From JABHVE01 sp047517625 (lineage in GTDB: Bacteria > Pseudomonadota > Alphaproteobacteria > UBA2966 > CAIVPW01), in assembly GCA_047517625.1 (NCBI GenBank), contig JAKZSO010000155.1, forward strand, positions 1 through 8,087: DNA of 8,087 nt, read 5' to 3'. A model generated the notes under the pieces. The model was not told the DNA's origin. It searched no databases and worked only from the letters and a program-made list of their open reading frames with translations. The position numbers and the translations under genes were made by a program. The stretch's first letter is position 1. Every line of letters begins with the position of its first letter. This document shows, one piece after another, positions 1-6,207 of the stretch.

Positions 1-98
1 CCTTTCATGGCTTCCGCTTCGAAGTTGTGCGCCGTACCCAGACCCAGATCACCAATCTGCGCATCACGCCACCGGCCAAAGCCGAAGTCCATCCATAG
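1..98 (+). CDS. C-terminal end of a probable HlyC/CorC-family (CBS and transporter-associated domain) protein, partial
   Basis: An open frame enters from the left edge (codons begin at base 3) and ends with TAG at 96-98, giving 31 residues. The tail reads FHGFRFEVVRRTQTQITNLR and then a short Pro/Ala/Lys-rich end. An aromatic-Gly-aromatic-x-FEVV stretch, then a basic 'R-x-x-x-x-I-T-x-L-R' strand, resembles the end of the CorC_HlyC (transporter-associated) domain. That domain closes DUF21/CBS-domain membrane proteins of the haemolysin C / CorC / YfjD type, linked to magnesium or cobalt homeostasis. Only the last strands of the domain are visible, so the family call rests on a short match. The next gene starts 12 bp downstream on the same strand, so the two may be co-transcribed. 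Confidence 0.55.
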   Translation, partial: FHGFRFEVVRRTQTQITNLRITPPAKAEVHP

Positions 99-110
99 CG
101 GCCGCCTGCT

Positions 111-983
111 GTGATTTTTCAAATTTTGGCGATCATGGCCCCGGTCGTGCTGATCGCCGGCGCCGGTGTCGCCTGGACAAGGGTGGGCAGGGCCTTTGAC
201 ACCACGCTTGTCACCAACATCGTTTATTACTTTGGCGCCCCGGCGTTGGTGTTTTCGACCCTGACAGAAATCGAACTTGACGCCGCGCTGGGAAGGTTCG
301 CGGTAGCGGCCATTGCTTCGTTTGCCGCGTTCGCGGCGGCTGGGGCGCCGATTTTGTTGGCCCTGAAACTGCCGTTGCGGACATATTTGCCACCGCTGAT
401 TTTTCCGAACATGGGCAACATGGGTCTGCCCATCTGTCTGTTCGCGTTCGGCGAACCCGGCCTGGTGCTCGCGGTCATCTATTTCGCGGTGGCCGCGGTC
501 AGCCACTACACCCTCGGCGTCTGGCTGCTGTCCGGGGAAACAACGCCGACTCGGCTGCTGCGGACGCCCCTGCTGTACGCCGCCGGTGCGGCCTTGATTT
601 TCCAGGCCCTGGGCACCGCCCCGCCGGCATGGCTGGCGAACACGACATCGTTGCTGGGCGGCCTGACCATTCCGATGCTGCTGCTGACGTTGGGAGTTTC
701 GCTGGCCACCACCAAAATTGGCCACATCGTGCGCGGCGGCGGTATAGCCATTTTGCGGCTTGGCATCGGATTTGGAGTTGGCTTGGCCATCAGCGCGGCG
801 TTCGGTTTCACCGGGGTCGCGCGGGGCGTGGTGATCTTGGACTGCACCATGCCGGTGGCGGTTTTTAGCTATTTGCTGGCGTCGCGGTTCCAGCGGGCGC
901 CAGAAGACGTGGCGGGGGCGATCGCCGTTTCCACCGGCTTGTCGGTCATGACAGTGCCGCTGATTTTATTGCTGGTTCTCTGA
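111..983 (+). CDS. AEC (auxin efflux carrier) family permease
   Basis: A 290-residue, very hydrophobic protein of the AEC family (Pfam Mem_trans), inner-membrane carriers of which some bacterial members export or import small organic acids or amino acids. About ten hydrophobic segments are visible. Family-like features are the N-terminal helix with a Gly-rich turn (about residues 8-22), the 'YYFGAPALVF' helix near 40-50, the 'FPNMGNMGLPICLFAFGE' segment near residues 100-117 (the Asn/Gly/Pro-rich signature), and 'LTIPMLLLTLGVSL' near 185-198. The length fits small bacterial AEC proteins. The GTG at 111 is chosen because it gives the full first helix; an ATG at 135 would cut into it. No strong Shine-Dalgarno is seen, but the start lies 12 bp after the preceding stop, so coupling is plausible. 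The substrate cannot be told from sequence. The last 18 bp overlap the end of bolA on the other strand. Confidence 0.88.
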   Translation: MIFQILAIMAPVVLIAGAGVAWTRVGRAFDTTLVTNIVYYFGAPALVFSTLTEIELDAALGRFAVAAIASFAAFAAAGAPILLALKLPLRTYLPPLIFPNMGNMGLPICLFAFGEPGLVLAVIYFAVAAVSHYTLGVWLLSGETTPTRLLRTPLLYAAGAALIFQALGTAPPAWLANTTSLLGGLTIPMLLLTLGVSLATTKIGHIVRGGGIAILRLGIGFGVGLAISAAFGFTGVARGVVILDCTMPVAVFSYLLASRFQRAPEDVAGAIAVSTGLSVMTVPLILLLVL

Positions 984-1259
984 CGGGGTCGTGTCCTCGG
1001 ACGGGGCCGTTGCCGAAATCGCCAGGGCGTGGACATCCCCCGCCAGCTCTTCGGCCAGCGCTTGGTACACCATGCGGTGGCGTTGCGGCCGGGATTTGCC
1101 GGCGAAAGCTTGCGCCACAATCGCAACATGGAAATGGCTTTCGCTTGCGTCGCCAGCCTCGGCATGGCCCGCGTGTTGGTGGGAATTGTCGGTGACTTCC
1201 ATTTGCGTTGGCTTAAAAGCCGCAGCCAGTCTTTCTTTCATCCGCTGCTTTATCGTCAT
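966..1259 (-). CDS. bolA: BolA family protein
   Basis: A 97-residue BolA/IbaG-type protein. BolA proteins pair with monothiol glutaredoxins in iron-sulfur cluster trafficking, and some act as transcriptional regulators. The match covers the whole fold: an N-terminal helix (about residues 2-16), 'MEVTDNSHQHAGH' (about 19-31), 'SESHFHVAIVAQAFAGKS' (about 38-55) holding the SHF core, then the 'QRHRMVYQAL' helix with the family RHR motif, and 'LAGDVHALAISATAP', where the invariant His is a likely metal ligand. A short acidic, polar tail follows. The start is ATG (1259-1257), about 10 nt after a weak purine stretch (GACGGAAA in the mRNA). An ATG at 1287 is in another frame and soon stops. The 3' end overlaps the AEC permease gene by 18 bp tail to tail. 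Confidence 0.93.
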   Translation of the reverse strand: MTIKQRMKERLAAAFKPTQMEVTDNSHQHAGHAEAGDASESHFHVAIVAQAFAGKSRPQRHRMVYQALAEELAGDVHALAISATAPSEDTTPSENQQ

Positions 1260-1370
1260 CGCGCCAATTTCCGTCCCAGCCGCCCATTAAAATCTAGTCA
1301 AGGGGATACCCCGGTACGCGGCAAAAGGCGAGTGCGGACTCCTGACCACAATATGTAGTATGGTGAGACC

Positions 1371-2411
1371 ATGGAAACCGAAATGTGGGCATTAATTGGC
1401 GTTAGCGCTGGTGTCGGTGTGGTCGCGGTCCTGGCCACCTGGGTCAGCCTTTCGCGCTCAGCGCGGCTGCGGGACCTGTTGATCGAATTCAAAGCCACCC
1501 AAACCGAAATAAAGGGAGCGGTCAAAGAGCGCTTGGACGAGGTTTCTTCGCGCCTGGGCGACGGGTTAAGGAATTCCGACCGCACCATCGGCGAAATCCG
1601 CGAACGCCTGGCGGTGATCGACGAAGCCCAGCGAAACCTCACCGATCTGTCGAAGCAGGTCGTGGGCTTGCAGGACATTTTGTCCAACAAACAGGCCCGG
1701 GGCGCCTTCGGCGAATTTCAGTTGCGGGATATCGTCGAAAGTTTGCTGCCGCCCTCGGCATTTGACTTTCAGGTGACGCTGTCTAACGGCAAACGCGCGG
1801 ACTGCATCATCCGCCTGCCCAACCCACCGGGGTCGATTGCGATTGACGCCAAATTCCCGTTGGAGAGTTTCAACGCCTTGAACGTCGCCAAGGATGCCGC
1901 CGAGCGGGTTGCCGCCGGGCGGGCCTTTAGCCAGGACATGGCCAAGCACATCAACGACATTTCGGAAAAGTACATCCTGGCCGGCGAAACCGCGGAATCG
2001 GCGCTGATGTTTCTGCCGTCCGAGGCCGTGTACGCCGAGCTTCACACCAACTTCCGCAACGTTGTGGAGCAATCCCATCGCGCCCGGGTTTGGATCGTTT
2101 CGCCGACCACATTGATGGCGACCCTGAATACCGTCCGGGCGGTCTTGCGCGACGTGCAAATGCGCGAACAAGCCAGCGTCATTCAAATCGAAGTGCAAAA
2201 AATGTTGACCGATGTCCATCGCCTGGACGACCGGGTCGGAAAACTGCAAAAGCACTTCAATGCGGTGACGATTGATCTGGGTCAGATTCAAACGTCCGCC
2301 GACAAGATTACTGCCCGGGGCGACTCAATTCTGGAAGTCGAGCTTGATGACTCCGATGTGGCCCCAGTGCCTGAGCCATCCCGGCCAACGATCGTTTCCG
2401 GCGGCGGCTAG
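1371..2411 (+). CDS. rmuC: DNA recombination protein RmuC (predicted PD-(D/E)XK nuclease)
   Basis: A 346-residue RmuC-family protein. In E. coli, loss of RmuC raises recombination at inverted repeats; the family carries a predicted restriction-endonuclease-like nuclease core. Visible in order are an N-terminal membrane segment (about residues 6-25), a short coiled-coil-like stretch (about 30-105), the family block GAFGEFQL (111-118), 'KRADCIIRLP' with the acidic Asp144, 'AIDAKFPLE' (157-165) holding the DAK catalytic half-motif, 'KYILAGETAESALMFLPSEA' (200-219) and 'VSPTTLMATLNTV' (243-255), then a second helical region. It is shorter than E. coli RmuC (about 475 aa), mainly in the coiled coil, as is common in alphaproteobacteria. 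The ATG at 1371 follows GGTGAG (1362-1367). A second in-frame ATG at 1383 is less likely. The gene ends 3 bp before recR, which is convergent. Confidence 0.94.
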   Translation: METEMWALIGVSAGVGVVAVLATWVSLSRSARLRDLLIEFKATQTEIKGAVKERLDEVSSRLGDGLRNSDRTIGEIRERLAVIDEAQRNLTDLSKQVVGLQDILSNKQARGAFGEFQLRDIVESLLPPSAFDFQVTLSNGKRADCIIRLPNPPGSIAIDAKFPLESFNALNVAKDAAERVAAGRAFSQDMAKHINDISEKYILAGETAESALMFLPSEAVYAELHTNFRNVVEQSHRARVWIVSPTTLMATLNTVRAVLRDVQMREQASVIQIEVQKMLTDVHRLDDRVGKLQKHFNAVTIDLGQIQTSADKITARGDSILEVELDDSDVAPVPEPSRPTIVSGGG

Positions 2412-2414
2412 GCT

Positions 2415-3023
2415 CTATCCCTGGGTCACTGGCTGGCGGGATTTCAGCGCCCAAGCCAAGGTGCCTTCGTCCAAATAATCGAGCTCGCCGCCCATGGGCA
2501 TGCCGTGGGCCAGCCGGGAAATCCGCACCCCGGTCCCATTGAGCCGGTCGGTGACATAGTGGGCGGTGGTTTGGCCCTCCACCGTCGCATTCATGGCAAG
2601 GATCACTTCGGCCACCGCATCGGCCTGGGACCGGGCGATCAGTCCGGTGATGGCCAAATCTTCCGGGCGGATGCCGTCCAACGCCGACAGTGTCCCGCCC
2701 AAGACATGATACAGGCCCTTGTAGACCCCGGACCGTTCCAGCGCCCACAAGTTGGCCACGTCTTCGACCACGCACAGGATTGACTGGTCCCGGCGGTCGT
2801 CGGCACAGATGGCGCAGGGTTCCGCGGCATCCAGGTTACCGCACACCGAACATGTGCTGACCCCGTCGGCGGCGTTGCGCAGGGCCTCGGCCAAGGGCGT
2901 CAGCGCGGTCTCTTTGCGTTTCAACAAATCCAGCGCCGCCCGCCGCGCCGATCGCGGGCCCAAGCCGGGCAGCTTCGCCAACAGCTGGATCAGCCGTTCG
3001 ATTTCAGTAGTGGATGTGGCCAT
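2415..3023 (-). CDS. recR: Recombination mediator protein RecR
   Basis: A 202-residue RecR, the usual family length. With RecO and RecF it loads RecA on SSB-coated single-stranded DNA at gaps during recombinational repair. Visible in order are an N-terminal helix-hairpin-helix region, 'LAKLPGLGPRSARRAA' (15-30), with the conserved GxGPRSA loop; a four-cysteine zinc finger at Cys58, Cys61, Cys70 and Cys73; a Toprim domain starting at 'SILCVVEDVANLWALE' (81-96) with its acidic residue; and the C-terminal 'YHVLGGTLSALDGI' and 'GVRISRLAHGMPMGGELDYLD' segments typical of RecR. It is the last gene of the dnaX-ybaB-recR cassette, starting 5 bp after the ybaB stop. The ATG follows AGGG by only 3 nt, so translation may depend on coupling. 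The TAG stop lies 3 bp from the rmuC stop. Confidence 0.97.
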   Translation of the reverse strand: MATSTTEIERLIQLLAKLPGLGPRSARRAALDLLKRKETALTPLAEALRNAADGVSTCSVCGNLDAAEPCAICADDRRDQSILCVVEDVANLWALERSGVYKGLYHVLGGTLSALDGIRPEDLAITGLIARSQADAVAEVILAMNATVEGQTTAHYVTDRLNGTGVRISRLAHGMPMGGELDYLDEGTLAWALKSRQPVTQG

Positions 3024-3028
3024 GGGCC

Positions 3029-3355
3029 CTAGAACGATGGCATTTCGAACCCGGGGGGAAGCTCCAACCCGCCGGTGACCTTGCCCATTTCTTCGCGCAC
3101 CAAGGCGTCGATTTTGATCCGGGCATCGTTGTGGGCGGCGACGATCAAATCCTCCAACACCGCCGGTTCTTCAGACGCCAGCGAGGGATCAACGCTCAGC
3201 CGGCGCATTTCGTTTTTGCCGGACAACGTCACCTCCACCAGACCCCCGCCGGACACGCCTGTCGCCTCGATTGCCGCCGCCCTTTCCTGGGCTTCGGCCA
3301 TTTTGGTCTGCATTTCCTTGGCCTTTTTCATCATCTGGCCCAGGTTTGTGATCAC
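3029..3355 (-). CDS. ybaB: YbaB/EbfC family nucleoid-associated protein
   Basis: A 108-residue YbaB/EbfC protein, a small dimeric DNA-binding, nucleoid-associated factor usually encoded between dnaX and recR, as here. The N-terminal helix 'LGQMMKKAKEMQTKMAEAQE' (about 5-24) is the family's long charged helix. It is followed by 'GGGLVEVTLSGKNEMRRLSV' (about 36-55) and 'LEDLIVAAHNDARIKID' (about 67-83), and then a Gly/Pro-rich C-terminal end. The start is GTG at 3355-3353, one base after the dnaX TGA stop. It is supported by a GGAG Shine-Dalgarno at 3366-3363, 7 nt upstream inside the end of dnaX, and by the expected N-terminus (ITNLGQMM...). The overlapping ATG at 3357 runs straight into a stop. 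The arrangement suggests translational coupling to dnaX. Confidence 0.95.
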   Translation of the reverse strand: MITNLGQMMKKAKEMQTKMAEAQERAAAIEATGVSGGGLVEVTLSGKNEMRRLSVDPSLASEEPAVLEDLIVAAHNDARIKIDALVREEMGKVTGGLELPPGFEMPSF

Positions 3356-3356
3356 A

Positions 3357-5069
3357 TCACGTCTCCTCGTCTGGGTTGGCGCCGGGCGGATCGCGGACCG
3401 CGGCGATTTTCGATCCTGGGAACGCCGCCAACACCGCCTGAACCATGGGATTTTCGGCTGCCTTTGCTACCCGCCGTGCTTGGAATTCCGCCTCTTGCTC
3501 GCTCAGGGTCGGCTCCCCGGGCTCGTTCGAGACCACCACCACCCATTTCTGGCCGGTCCAATCGGATAGCTTCGCCGACAGCGCATTCGCCACGTTTTTT
3601 TTAGCGCCGTCGCCGACACGGATTTCGATGGCGCCCTGTTCGAATTTGACCAAATGCACCGCCGCCCTCAGATCGGAATACAAAGCCAATTCTTTCTTGC
3701 TCTTTGCCAATTGGACGACCGCATTGAAATCCACAAGGTGCAACACGTCGCCCCTGGATTTCGCCTGGGGCTCGACCTCGGTGACATCAAGCTCTGGCGC
3801 GGTCGCCTGATCCATGCGCGGCGGCGCGGTGTCCGGCGCAGACCCGGTGGGCGCGGGCGGGTTGGGACCGAGGCTTGGTGCCGATGCGTGGGTTGGCGAC
3901 TCTCCCGAGCCCAACCGTTCGACGAGTTCCGCGGGACCGGGAAGATCGGCGACATAGGCCAAACGTACCAAAACCATTTCCGTCGCGGTCAATGGATTAG
4001 GTGCGGCTTGAGCCTCTTTCAATCCTTTCAGCAACATCTGCCAGGTCCGGGCCAGGGCCGACATGGAAACCTTGGCCGCCATGGCAACCCCGCGATCGTG
4101 ATCCGCTCGGGTCCGGGTGGCGGCATCATCGGCTTGGGGCACCGCTTTGAGGCGGGTGAGCCAATGGGCCAATTCCAGCAAATCATGGAGCACCAGAACC
4201 GGGTCGCCGCCCAGATCGAATTGACCGCGGAGGTTTTCTAACGCGGCGGCAATGTCGCCCGCCAACAAGGAATCGAACAGATCCAATGTGCGCCCGCGAT
4301 CCGCCAAGCCCAGCATTTCGTTGACCGTATCTTCGGTGATCTTGCTGGACCCGTGGGCGATCGCTTGGTCCAACAATGACAAGCCATCACGCACCGATCC
4401 TTCGGCGGCCCGGGCCAGCAAAGCCATCGCCCCCGGCTCGACATCCGCCCCTTCGGCCTCGGCGATTGTGGCCATGTGGGTTGCCAGCAATTCAGGCTCT
4501 ACCCGGCGCAAGTCGAAACGTTGGCACCGGGACAAAACGGTCAGGGGCAATTTGCGCACTTCGGTGGTGGCAAAGATAAATTTCACGTGCGGCGGCGGTT
4601 CTTCCAGGGTCTTCAACAGGGCGTTAAAGGCGTTTTTGGACAGCATGTGAACTTCGTCGATGATGTAGACCTTGTACCGGGCCGACGCCGGGGCATAGCG
4701 CACGCCATCGATCAGTTCGCGGATGTCGTCAACGCCGGTGTGGCTGGCGGCATCCATTTCCAGCACATCCACGTGGCGATCGCCGGCGATTTCCTGGCAC
4801 GGGTGGCAGGCGCCACAGGGGGTAACGCTGGGGCCGCTGTTGCCGTCGGGGCCGATGCAGTTCAAAGCCCGGGCAATGATCCGGGCGGTGGTGGTTTTGC
4901 CGACGCCGCGCACTCCGGTAAGCAGGAACGCGTGGGCGATGCGATCCTGGTCAAAGGCATTGGTGAGTGTGCGCACCAAAACGTCTTGGCCAACCAATTC
5001 GCTGAAAACCTGGGGCCGGTATTTACGCGCGAGGACGCGATATGCGGGGGCTTTGTCTTGATCGGTCAT
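3357..5069 (-). CDS. dnaX: DNA polymerase III subunit gamma/tau
   Basis: A 570-residue DnaX, the motor subunit of the clamp loader that places the beta sliding clamp on primed DNA and couples polymerase cores at the fork. Visible in order are 'YRVLARKYRPQVFSELVGQD' (10-29); the Walker A loop GVRGVGKTT (52-60); the zinc module Cys71, Cys85, Cys88, Cys91; the Walker B/DExx box IIDEVH (136-141); sensor 1 'FATTE' (166-170); the SRC motif (180-182) with 'QRFDLRR'; and sensor 2 'GSVRDGLSLLDQ' (224-235). The domain III collar follows, to about residue 376. A Pro/Ala-rich linker (about 388-425) leads to an alphaproteobacterial-type C-terminal domain (about 440-550), the likely tau region. Codons 490-492 contain an A8 run that could cause slippage. 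The ATG has only a weak Shine-Dalgarno. The gene begins 51 bp after the SRP RNA on the same strand. Confidence 0.96.
   Translation of the reverse strand: MTDQDKAPAYRVLARKYRPQVFSELVGQDVLVRTLTNAFDQDRIAHAFLLTGVRGVGKTTTARIIARALNCIGPDGNSGPSVTPCGACHPCQEIAGDRHVDVLEMDAASHTGVDDIRELIDGVRYAPASARYKVYIIDEVHMLSKNAFNALLKTLEEPPPHVKFIFATTEVRKLPLTVLSRCQRFDLRRVEPELLATHMATIAEAEGADVEPGAMALLARAAEGSVRDGLSLLDQAIAHGSSKITEDTVNEMLGLADRGRTLDLFDSLLAGDIAAALENLRGQFDLGGDPVLVLHDLLELAHWLTRLKAVPQADDAATRTRADHDRGVAMAAKVSMSALARTWQMLLKGLKEAQAAPNPLTATEMVLVRLAYVADLPGPAELVERLGSGESPTHASAPSLGPNPPAPTGSAPDTAPPRMDQATAPELDVTEVEPQAKSRGDVLHLVDFNAVVQLAKSKKELALYSDLRAAVHLVKFEQGAIEIRVGDGAKKNVANALSAKLSDWTGQKWVVVVSNEPGEPTLSEQEAEFQARRVAKAAENPMVQAVLAAFPGSKIAAVRDPPGANPDEET
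3595..3602 (-). other. A8 homopolymer (possible slippage site) in dnaX
   Basis: Eight consecutive A residues in the dnaX mRNA sense cover codons 490-492 (AAA AAA AAC), an outlier in this GC-rich gene. The run contains the heptamer A AAA AAC in the reading register needed for -1 slippage. In the -1 frame translation stays open to a TGA at 3354-3352. In the +1 frame it stops after 30 further codons, giving about 521 residues without most of the C-terminal domain. E. coli and Thermus dnaX use A-rich slippage sites to make gamma, which is why this run is recorded; its function here is inference. Confidence 0.4.
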
Positions 5070-5120
5070 GGGCGCGGTGGCTTACCGTTAAGGACATTTC
5101 CGAATAAACGGTGGAACGGT

Positions 5121-5217
5121 GGGAGACTGGAAACACGACCCGGACGACACTCGTTACGGCTGCTTCCTTCCGGATCTGACCGGATTGGCAAGGCGTCCGT
5201 CCGCCCACCAGCCTCCC
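5121..5217 (-). ncRNA. ffs: Signal recognition particle RNA, small bacterial (4.5S) type
   Basis: The minus strand carries the near-invariant SRP RNA apical core GGTCAGATCCGGAAGGAAGC followed by AGCC, containing the GGAA tetraloop and the Ffh-binding asymmetric and symmetric loops. The ends pair closely: GGGAGGCUGG at the 5' side (5217-5208) pairs with CCAGUCUCCC at the 3' side (5130-5121) over ten base pairs, including one G-U. This gives a hairpin of about 97 nt, the size of the small bacterial SRP RNA. The RNA binds Ffh and directs membrane-protein targeting to the inner membrane. Boundaries are set by the terminal helix; a few extra bases on either side are possible. It lies just upstream of dnaX on the same strand, a common place in alphaproteobacteria. 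No clear terminator separates it from dnaX. Confidence 0.95.
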
Positions 5218-5223
5218 GCCGCG

Positions 5224-5253
5224 ATTATATCAGCCAAGTGCAGATCGTGGCAG
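5224..5253 (-). promoter_or_regulatory. Likely promoter of the SRP RNA (ffs)
   Basis: Reading the minus strand, a perfect TATAAT -10 box lies at 5229-5224, with CTGCCA (4 of 6 match to TTGACA) at 5253-5248 and an 18-bp spacer. Counting about 7 nt from the -10 box puts transcription start near 5217, exactly where the terminal helix of the SRP RNA begins. That agreement of promoter and RNA end makes the call fairly strong. Confidence 0.7.
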
Positions 5254-5283
5254 CCTCTGTCGTTCGCCGCTCCGCAGCATTCG

Positions 5284-5340
5284 GCTGTCACGTGAATCTG
5301 AACGCCGGGAATGGCGCTAGCTGTCCCGTGAATCTGAACG
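5284..5340. repeat. Two-copy direct repeat (21 nt, 36-nt period) between pheA and ffs
   Basis: Copies lie at 5284-5304 and 5320-5340. They share GCTGTC, then A or C, then CGTGAATCTGAACG, so 20 of 21 positions match. The starts are 36 nt apart. The first copy contains the palindrome TCACGTGA (5288-5295). The second can form a 5-bp hairpin (CCCGT at 5325-5329 with ACGGG at 5338-5342, 8-nt loop). They lie just past the pheA stop and upstream of the ffs -35 box. There is no T-run, so an intrinsic terminator is not supported. A pair of regulator sites or a dispersed genomic repeat are the main options. Confidence 0.75.
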
Positions 5341-5350
5341 GGGGATGAAT

Positions 5351-6202
5351 TCAGGCGTGGTCCAGACGAAAGGGATCCGCCGGATACGTTCCCAGCACCG
5401 TCACCTCGGTGGTGAAAAAAGCCAGCTCCTCCATGGCCAACCGCACTGGGCGATCGCCAGGGTGGCCGTGGATGTCGGCATAGAATTGCGTGGCGTTAAA
5501 GCTGCCGCCGACCATGTAGCTTTCCAGCTTCACCATATTGATGCTGTTCGTGGCGAAGCCGCCAAGTGCCTTGTACAGCGCCGCGGGCACATTGCGAACG
5601 GTGAATACGAATGTGGTCAGAACTGGCCCGTTGTCCGGCCCCGGATCCACCGGCTGCTGGGAAAGAATGGCGAACCGGGTGGTATTGTGGCCCGCGTCTT
5701 CGATGTCTTCGCGCATGACCTGGAGGCCCAAAATCTCCGCCGCCAATTTGGAGGCGATGGCGCAATGGCTGGGATCACCGGCGTCGGCCACATCCCGGGC
5801 AGCCCCCGCCGTGTCCACCTCCACTTGCGCCGTCAGACCCAGCTCGTTGATGATTCCCCGGCATTGGCCCAAAGCCTGGAGGTGGCTGTGAACGACCTCC
5901 AGGCCTTCTAACGTCGCGCCTTTCGGTGCCAACAGCTGGTGATTGACCGGCTGAAAATGCTCGCCGACGATGAAAAGCCCGGATTCCGGCAGCATGTGGT
6001 GGATGTCGGCGACCCGGCCCGCGATCGAATTCTCGATGGGCACCATGGCCAATTCCGCCCGGCCGTCGCGCACCGCCTGAAATGTATCTTCAAACGTGGC
6101 ACAGGCGACTGCTTCGCGGCCGGGACGGGCGGCCGCGCAAGCCAGGTGCGAGTAGGCCCCGGGGGCACCCTGATAGGCGATGGATTGGGCAGGTTTCGAC
6201 AT
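5351..6202 (-). CDS. pheA: Prephenate dehydratase with C-terminal ACT domain
   Basis: A 283-residue monofunctional prephenate dehydratase that converts prephenate to phenylpyruvate, the committed step to phenylalanine. There is no chorismate mutase domain. The catalytic domain (about 5-182) starts with 'IAYQGAPGAYSHLA' and includes 'ATFEDTFQAVRDGRAELAMV' and 'PIENSIAGRV' (the ENS motif), then 'HNTTRFAIL' (about 172-180), holding the conserved TRF catalytic motif. The ACT domain (about 193-270) starts at 'TTFVFTVRNVPAALYKALGG'. Where E. coli-like enzymes have ESRP it reads ESYM, a form I believe is common in alphaproteobacteria. The ATG at 6202-6200 is preferred: AGGA (6214-6211) lies 8 nt upstream. 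A TTG at 6208 opens the same frame but is too close to that site. It follows kdsB by about 49 bp, so the two are probably co-transcribed. Feedback control by phenylalanine through the ACT domain is expected for the family. Confidence 0.95.
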   Translation of the reverse strand: MSKPAQSIAYQGAPGAYSHLACAAARPGREAVACATFEDTFQAVRDGRAELAMVPIENSIAGRVADIHHMLPESGLFIVGEHFQPVNHQLLAPKGATLEGLEVVHSHLQALGQCRGIINELGLTAQVEVDTAGAARDVADAGDPSHCAIASKLAAEILGLQVMREDIEDAGHNTTRFAILSQQPVDPGPDNGPVLTTFVFTVRNVPAALYKALGGFATNSINMVKLESYMVGGSFNATQFYADIHGHPGDRPVRLAMEELAFFTTEVTVLGTYPADPFRLDHA

Positions 6203-6207
6203 CTCCA

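Noticed and set aside
1566..2291. 241-codon minus-strand open frame inside rmuC
   Set aside because: Antisense shadow of a clear RmuC coding region; its composition (many His, Gln, Gly and Arg) is typical of out-of-frame GC-rich translation.
3654..4241. 195-codon plus-strand open frame inside dnaX
   Set aside because: Antisense shadow with no motif; the dnaX frame explains the region fully.
5284..5340. Possible CRISPR-like repeat pair
   Set aside because: Only two copies with a 15-nt interval, no further units and no cas genes; the interval is too short for a spacer.
5320..5345. Intrinsic terminator after pheA
   Set aside because: The CCCGT/ACGGG stem is only 5 bp, and no T-run follows on the minus strand.
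4476..5348. 290-codon plus-strand open frame across dnaX and the SRP RNA
   Set aside because: It lies antisense to two firmly identified genes, runs through the conserved SRP RNA, has no recognisable domain, and long antisense frames are expected in GC-rich DNA.
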